A stretch of 10,863 nt of DNA from Actinomycetota bacterium (lineage in GTDB: Bacteria; Actinomycetota; Humimicrobiia; Humimicrobiales; Humimicrobiaceae). Each line of letters opens with the position of its first letter. Position 1 is the first letter of the stretch. Both the position numbers and the translations under genes were made by a program. The DNA lies in NCBI GenBank assembly GCA_023380915.1, contig JAMCSM010000032.1, forward strand, positions 1 to 10,863, in the 5' to 3' direction. Shown here piece after piece: positions 6,970-10,863 of this stretch. A model generated the notes under the pieces. It was given only the letters and a program-made list of their open reading frames with translations. It had not been told where the DNA came from and searched no databases.

Positions 6970-7033
6970 ACTCGAAATTTCACATGATAGTGGAGCCACT
7001 TTCATTATTTGTATTATTGCAAATTAACGTAAT

Positions 7034-7086
7034 CTGAGTATAATTAATTAACAAATTTGATAATTATCTATACTCAGGATTATATT
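7034..7086 (+). promoter_or_regulatory. AbiE promoter with 44-bp palindromic operator
   Basis: Positions 7034-7077 form a near-perfect palindrome centred between 7055 and 7056. The outer arms CTGAGTATA and TATACTCAG match exactly, the centre is CAAATTTG, and 19 of 22 arm positions pair. It overlaps a plausible promoter, TTGATA (7057-7062), 18 bp, TATATT (7081-7086). AbiEi antitoxins of known systems bind inverted repeats in their own promoter, so this is very likely the operator. Confidence 0.7.
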
Positions 7087-7120
7087 TTTAAAAATGATTT
7101 TTTAAAAAGAATATATTTAT

Positions 7121-7705
7121 ATGAAAATAAATGAATTTGACAATATTAGAAAATTATATTTCTCTTACCAGGATGTTGCAAAAGCACTTAATATTTCTGA
7201 AAAGGCTTCAATGGTCACTTGTGTGAGGTATGTCAAATCAGGAATACTTTTAAGATTAAAAAGAAATCTATATATGAAGAAAGAAAAGTGGAAGTATGTT
7301 TCTGTTCCTGAAATATATGAAATTTCAAACCTGATTCAGACTCCTTCATACATATCTCTGACTACTGCAATCTATTACTATGGGATGACAACACAGGTAC
7401 AGCAAGATTATTTTGAATCCATTGCTTTAAAAAGGTCAGTTTCATTTGAGATTCAAGAAAGGACATTTAACTACTCGAAAATAAAAAAAGAACTTTATTC
7501 CGGATTCACCAAAAATGAAGATTTTTTTATTGCTTTACCTGAAAAGGCAATCCTTGATGCTTTATATCTTCAGTTTCTTGGAAGATATAAGCTGGATTTA
7601 AGTGCAATAGATTTTGATAAAGTTGACCTTATAGCATTGGAAAAAAAATCTGAAATCTTTCCGTCTTCTTTTAAAAATTATGTAAAGAGAGTTTTAAGAA
7701 CATGA
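7121..7705 (+). CDS. abiEi: AbiEi antitoxin (type IV TA, transcriptional autorepressor)
   Basis: This 194-residue protein is the antitoxin half of the AbiE system, which gives abortive-infection phage resistance and plasmid stabilisation in characterised cases. The N-terminal ~60 residues (FSYQDVAKALNISEKASMV ... GILLRLKRNLYMKK) form the winged helix-turn-helix seen in AbiEi. The following part (PSYISLTTAIYYYGM, then LPEKAILDALYL) is the conserved AbiEi core. In type IV systems the antitoxin does not bind the toxin protein but antagonises its activity and represses transcription. The ATG start has only a weak A/G-rich site upstream. Its stop overlaps the abiEii start (ATGA), so the two are co-translated. 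Confidence 0.88.
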   Translation: MKINEFDNIRKLYFSYQDVAKALNISEKASMVTCVRYVKSGILLRLKRNLYMKKEKWKYVSVPEIYEISNLIQTPSYISLTTAIYYYGMTTQVQQDYFESIALKRSVSFEIQERTFNYSKIKKELYSGFTKNEDFFIALPEKAILDALYLQFLGRYKLDLSAIDFDKVDLIALEKKSEIFPSSFKNYVKRVLRT

Positions 7706-8349
7706 AAGAACTTGAGGAGCAGGAGATCTTTGAAATAGAAATTCTGGAATGGATGAAAAATAAAGGTTTTCTGGAAAAGCTCATTTTTGGTGGAGGCACC
7801 ATGCTCCGTTTATGCTATGATTTAAATAGATTTTCAATTGATCTAGATTTCTGGACATATAGGATAAAAGACTTTGATAATTATTATCAAAAAGTGAGTT
7901 CAGAATTATCAAATTCTTATGAATTAACAGATTCTGCCATTAAATTTTATACAATGCTTTTTGAGATCAGAAAATCAAAACAAACTGGGAAATTAAAAAT
8001 TGAAATAAGAAAAAATAAAAATGAATTTGATTTTCAGGAAAAAATTGCTTTTTCCAGATATTCTAATAAACAGGTTTTACTCAAAGTATTTACATTAGAA
8101 CAGATGATGAAGAATAAGATTTCAGCTTTACTGGACCGTAAGGAAATTAGAGATGCTTATGATATGGAATTTATCGCAAAAAAAGGGATTGCCCTAGCCA
8201 TTCATGAGAAAGACAGGGAAAGAATAAAAAGAATTATCAGGGAATTTAGCAGTAGAGACTATAAGGTAAATCTTGGCTCACTTCTTGAAAAAGAACTGAG
8301 AAAATATTATATGGAAAATAATTTCAATTACCTGCTTGAAAAGATTTGA
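7702..8349 (+). CDS. abiEii: AbiEii toxin, nucleotidyltransferase
   Basis: This 215-residue protein is the toxin half of AbiE, a DNA polymerase beta-like nucleotidyltransferase (DUF1814 group). The nucleotidyltransferase motifs are visible: GGGTMLRL (30-37), then RFSIDLDFW (43-51) with the metal-binding D47 and D49, then KLKIEIRK (97-104), and the family-specific block QMMKNKISALLDRKEIRDAYD (134-154). Related toxins transfer nucleotides to tRNA 3' ends; whether this one does so is inferred from family. All catalytic positions appear intact and the length is usual for a compact AbiEii. The start overlaps the abiEi stop by 4 nt. Confidence 0.9.
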   Translation: MKELEEQEIFEIEILEWMKNKGFLEKLIFGGGTMLRLCYDLNRFSIDLDFWTYRIKDFDNYYQKVSSELSNSYELTDSAIKFYTMLFEIRKSKQTGKLKIEIRKNKNEFDFQEKIAFSRYSNKQVLLKVFTLEQMMKNKISALLDRKEIRDAYDMEFIAKKGIALAIHEKDRERIKRIIREFSSRDYKVNLGSLLEKELRKYYMENNFNYLLEKI

Positions 8350-8636
8350 AAATTTTAAAGATTTTAAAATTAATAAAAGAAAAATAATAAGGTTTGAAAT
8401 TTGACAAGTCAGGGAAGCCTAAATTTATTTACTAAATTCCTGAAATTTCATTAATTCCTCAATAATTTGGTTCGATTTTTCAAATGTTAGGGGCACCAAT
8501 AATGAAGAATCTGACGCAGACATATGGATAATGGTCAATGATGTAGGAGATGAAAAAATTGCCGGATCTTTTTGAACTACCAAGCAAATAAGAAAATAAG
8601 AATTCCTTAAATTTCTATTTTCCTAATAATAAATAA
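8350..8636. other. Spacer between abiEii and the mazE promoter
   Basis: This AT-rich spacer contains repeat copy R3 (listed separately) and no recognisable gene. Directly after R3 the plus strand is open to a TGA at 8573-8575, reading NEESDADIWIMVNDVGDEK and ending IAGSF. It has no start codon with a ribosome-binding site and may be the broken end of a lost gene. An AT-only inverted repeat lies soon after the abiEii stop, but it is too weak to call as a terminator. Confidence 0.5.
8434..8498. repeat. Inter-module repeat, copy R3
   Basis: This is the third copy of the inter-module repeat, 84 bp after abiEii, ending in GGGGCACCA at 8490-8498. It matches R2 at 59 of 65 positions and R1 at 51 of 56. 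The minus strand reads LLVPLTFEKSNQI followed by IEELMKFQEFSK and a stop. An in-frame ATG lies at the start of MSASDSSLLVPL, without a ribosome-binding site. Beyond CACCA the three copies diverge, R1 and R2 sharing a further CTTCAT. Confidence 0.85.
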
Positions 8637-8687
8637 TTTACAATTTCTTGTTTTAACTCTATAATGTAATTACATTGTAAGTACAAT
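8637..8687 (+). promoter_or_regulatory. MazEF promoter with two adjacent palindromes
   Basis: TTTACA (8637-8642) and a perfect TATAAT (8660-8665) are 17 bp apart. Just downstream lie the perfect palindrome ATGTAATTACAT (8664-8675) and the inverted repeat ATTGTA-AG-TACAAT (8674-8687), which share two bases. MazE antitoxins are known to bind such sites, so these are the probable autoregulatory operators. Confidence 0.7.
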
Positions 8688-8701
8688 GAAAGAAGGATAA
8701 G

Positions 8702-8944
8702 ATGAAATCTAGCTTAATTAAAATAGGCAATTCAAAAGGTGTAAGAATAACTTCCAGCATTATCAAGGAATGTGAACTTGTCGATGAAATAGAAATAAAA
8801 GTAATTGATAAGAAAATAATTATAGAGGCTCTAAAAGCACCACGTTCAAATTGGGCCGGCAGTTTTGAAAAAATGCACAAAAATAAGGAAGACAAATTAA
8901 TCGCAGAAAGCATCAATAATTTTGATAAGGATTGGGAATGGTAA
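8702..8944 (+). CDS. mazE: MazE-type antitoxin (SpoVT/AbrB fold)
   Basis: This 80-residue protein is the likely antitoxin to the MazF encoded next. The N-terminal half (MKSSLIKIGNSKGVRITSSI, then VDEIEIKVIDKKIIIEA) is a typical swapped-hairpin AbrB/MazE DNA-binding domain, with the IGNSKG(V)R signature. The C-terminal half is acidic and probably disordered (EDKLIAESINNFDKDWEW), the part that normally occupies the toxin's RNA-binding groove. The ATG start is preceded by AGAAGGA at 5 nt. The gene overlaps mazF by 7 nt. Confidence 0.92.
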   Translation: MKSSLIKIGNSKGVRITSSIIKECELVDEIEIKVIDKKIIIEALKAPRSNWAGSFEKMHKNKEDKLIAESINNFDKDWEW

Positions 8945-9261
8945 TTAATCAATATGAGATCTATTGGGTGGACCTTAATCCAACAGTAGGCCGTGAAATT
9001 AAAAAAGTAAGGCCCTGTGTTATTTTATCGCCTAATGAGATGAATTTTAATATAGGTACAATTATAATTGCTCCCATGACTACCAAATCCAGAAATTATC
9101 CAACAAGAATTAAAATAGATTTTGAAGGTAAGACCGGCTGGATAGTGCTGGATCAGTTAAGAACAATTGATAAAATAAGATTAAAAGAAAAGGCTGGTTC
9201 TTTAGAGGAAATAGAGATAATAAAAATTAAGAATATTTTAAAAGAAATGCTTGTTGACTAG
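8938..9261 (+). CDS. mazF: MazF/PemK endoribonuclease toxin
   Basis: This 107-residue protein is a sequence-specific, ribosome-independent mRNA interferase. Family landmarks are YEIYWVDLNPTVGREIKKVRP with the conserved RP and following CVILSP, IIIAPMTTK (the T/S active-site strand), and GWIVLDQLRTIDKIRL. Length is normal. I chose the ATG at 8938 because AAGGA (8927-8931) stands 6 nt upstream; a TTG at 8932 in the same frame would add two residues. The gene is coupled to mazE by a 7-nt overlap. Its cleavage sequence cannot be predicted from this. Confidence 0.94.
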   Translation: MVINQYEIYWVDLNPTVGREIKKVRPCVILSPNEMNFNIGTIIIAPMTTKSRNYPTRIKIDFEGKTGWIVLDQLRTIDKIRLKEKAGSLEEIEIIKIKNILKEMLVD

Positions 9262-9516
9262 CTAAGAATTAATTTTAAATAAAATGTTTTTTTATTTCTC
9301 AAATTGGTTTTCCAAAATTCCTTGATTTTTCCTTAGTTATGTTTGATTTATAGTAAAGATAAAACTACTGAAAAATACGCTCGCTATTCTACAGTTAAAA
9401 ATATTTGAGATTTTAAAAACAGGATTTTTTATAATATTGATATTTTCTTTCTTGTTATAACATCAAAGTAATAAAAAAATTATCAGGAAAAGTGACGGCA
9501 GAAAAAATATTTAAAA
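9262..9516. other. Spacer between mazF and the MFS gene
   Basis: I see no gene here and, unlike the other module junctions, no copy of the inter-module repeat. An A/T-only inverted repeat (AAATAAAA 9277-9284 / TTTTATTT 9290-9297) could help end mazF transcription but is weak. TTGAGA (9405-9410) and TATAAT (9430-9435), 19 bp apart, are a possible promoter for the downstream exporter. Confidence 0.4.
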
Positions 9517-10863
9517 ATGGAGCAAGAACAAATTCAACATAATATATTATCAAGAAGTATAAAGATCCAGACAATAATTATTGTTGCCATAGGTACATTC
9601 ATGAGTGCGCTTGATGCAAGCATAGTTAATATCTCTTTACCCAATATAAGCACCTATTTTAATGTTACTTTGACAACTATTGAATGGGTAATACTTTCCT
9701 ATTTAATTGTAATTAGTAGTTTACTTTTAACTTATGGCAGATTGGGAGATCTCTATGGGCATAAGAAAATCTACATAATGGGTTTTATCATCTTTACCAT
9801 TGGCTCGCTACTTTGTGCATTCTCACCAACAATATTACTTCTTGTTTTATTCAGAGCCCTGCAGGCAATTGGGGCTGGAATGCTAATGGCAATGGGCCCT
9901 GCGATTATAACAATCAATACACCTCCAAAAGACAGGGGTAAATTTTTAGGAACAATAGCAGTTTCTGTGTCGATAGCTTTAGCAATAGGGCCGGCCCTGG
10001 GAGGATTTTTGACTTCTTTTTTTGGCTGGCAAAGTATTTTTCTTATTAATGTACCTATTGGTATAACAGCTTTTATTTGGGCAATAAAATCAGTGCCAAT
10101 TACTAAAAGCTATGAAATACAGCCATTTGATTTTGCAGGAGCAGTTTTCTTATTTCTATCGCTTGTAGGTATTGTTTTCCCCTTAAGTTTTGCAGATAAA
10201 CTAGGATGGAATAATCCATTTATTATTGTATCATTGACTGCAGGATTAATTTTCTTTATCTTATTTTTTATTACCGAAAAAAGAATTAAGCATCCCATGC
10301 TGGATTTTTCATTGTTTAAAAATAGGATATTTTCCATGGGAAACTTTTCTTTGTTGCTTAATTTTATGGCACAGTATATAGTTGCTTTACTGGTGCCTTT
10401 TTATCTTATACAGTTAAGGGAGATGACTGCTTCAGAAGCAGGTTTGATTATTATAGCAAATCCCATTGTTGTTATAATTATTGCACCAATAGCAGGTTTC
10501 CTCTCAGATCGGTGGGACACCCGTTATCTGAGTTCGATAGGAATGTTATTTACCTCGATAGGACTCTATCTTTTAAGTACACTAAAAGCTGATAGCCGGA
10601 TATTTATCATAATTGTTTATGCAGCTATCAGCGGGCTCGGAATTGGATTATTCCAAACACCAAATAATAATGCAATCATGGGTGCAGTATCTCATAACAG
10701 ACGGGGAACAGCTTCATCTATGCTTGCAACAATGAGAAATCTTGGTATGGTCCTAGGTGTATCTTTATCCGGAATACTATTCAGCATGCATTCAAATAGT
10801 TTAAATAAAGTTTTAGTTTCTAAGGGCGTCAGCGGAATTGGCCAAAAAAACCAACTAGTCCCA
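9517..10863 (+). CDS. MFS drug exporter, DHA2 (14-TM) family, 3' end beyond the window
   Basis: The frame is open for 449 codons and leaves the window without a stop. It encodes a proton-coupled inner-membrane exporter of the EmrB/QacA type. Family motifs are SALDASIVNISLPNI at 30-44 (motif D1 in TM1), GRLGDLYGHKK at 74-84 (motif A), RALQAIGAG at 113-121 (motif B) and AIGPALGGF at 156-164 (antiporter motif C). Many hydrophobic segments follow. The usual DHA2 length is about 470-530 residues, so most of the protein is here. The ATG start has no strong ribosome-binding site. It is not obviously part of the toxin array, and its substrate cannot be told. Confidence 0.9.
   Translation, partial: MEQEQIQHNILSRSIKIQTIIIVAIGTFMSALDASIVNISLPNISTYFNVTLTTIEWVILSYLIVISSLLLTYGRLGDLYGHKKIYIMGFIIFTIGSLLCAFSPTILLLVLFRALQAIGAGMLMAMGPAIITINTPPKDRGKFLGTIAVSVSIALAIGPALGGFLTSFFGWQSIFLINVPIGITAFIWAIKSVPITKSYEIQPFDFAGAVFLFLSLVGIVFPLSFADKLGWNNPFIIVSLTAGLIFFILFFITEKRIKHPMLDFSLFKNRIFSMGNFSLLLNFMAQYIVALLVPFYLIQLREMTASEAGLIIIANPIVVIIIAPIAGFLSDRWDTRYLSSIGMLFTSIGLYLLSTLKADSRIFIIIVYAAISGLGIGLFQTPNNNAIMGAVSHNRRGTASSMLATMRNLGMVLGVSLSGILFSMHSNSLNKVLVSKGVSGIGQKNQLVP

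Noticed and set aside
5734..8498. Repeats R1-R3 as tRNA-derived attachment sites, because they contain GGTTCGA and end in GGGCACCA like the tRNA-Leu 3' end
   Set aside because: The distance between the two blocks is five bases longer than in the tRNA, the rest does not match, and no integrase gene is present; probably chance similarity.
5734..8498. Repeats as integron attC sites
   Set aside because: GTTAGGG is only close to the GTTRRRY core, R1 lacks it, there is no matching pair of core sites in an imperfect hairpin, and there is no integron integrase.
5734..8498. Repeats as a CRISPR array
   Set aside because: There are only three copies, 1.1-1.5 kb apart, with whole genes between them.
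8659..8952. Minus-strand ORF over mazE
   Set aside because: It is a shadow of mazE and its promoter; mazE has a clear AbrB domain and ribosome-binding site.
10110..10337. Minus-strand ORF inside the MFS gene
   Set aside because: It is the antisense of a frame that clearly encodes conserved transporter segments, and it has no recognisable content.

Overview
The window is low-GC bacterial chromosome, probably from a low-GC anaerobe such as a Bacillota or Atribacterota member. That lineage guess rests on base composition, gene style and TTG starts only. The arrangement is two housekeeping loci (polA and a tRNA-Leu), an insertion sequence beside polA, and a run of small toxin-antitoxin or stress/defence modules downstream of the tRNA.

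Left part (1-4804). Positions 205-1704 are a 1.5-kb insertion sequence with a DDE (rve) transposase on the minus strand, TGT...ACA ends, and two related motifs repeated inside each end. Next, on the minus strand, is DNA polymerase I, read as two adjacent ORFs. The upstream ORF (4636-3239) holds the 5'-nuclease and a degenerate proofreading domain. The downstream ORF (3209-1752) holds the complete polymerase domain. The break lies in the poorly conserved linker and needs a single change of frame. A hairpin with a U-run lies between polA and the insertion sequence.

Middle and right (4805-9261). An intact tRNA-Leu(CAA) with encoded CCA is followed, all on the plus strand, by four self-contained modules. 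They are (1) a Phd/YefM antitoxin with a RelE/ParE-type toxin, (2) a class II Fic protein with a C-terminal DNA-binding domain, (3) the AbiEi/AbiEii pair, and (4) MazE/MazF. Each has its own promoter, and in each promoter region I can see an inverted repeat suited to autoregulation, including a 44-bp near-palindrome before abiEi. The first three modules are each followed by a copy of the same ~56-72-bp repeat in the same orientation (5734-5796, 6898-6969, 8434-8498). No copy lies before module 1 or after module 4. Read on the minus strand, all three repeats encode nearly the same ~20-residue peptide ending in a stop. They could be remnants of a gene, remnants of insertion-sequence ends, or a recombination site. 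This repeat-bounded array is the most unusual thing in the window.

Right end (9517-10863). A DHA2-type (14-TM) MFS drug exporter begins and runs off the window, open for 449 codons.

How the parts relate: the tRNA gene marks a typical accretion spot. The modules look like independently acquired, independently regulated pieces, and the direct repeats between them would allow gain, loss or shuffling by recombination. No integrase, CRISPR array or rRNA is visible.
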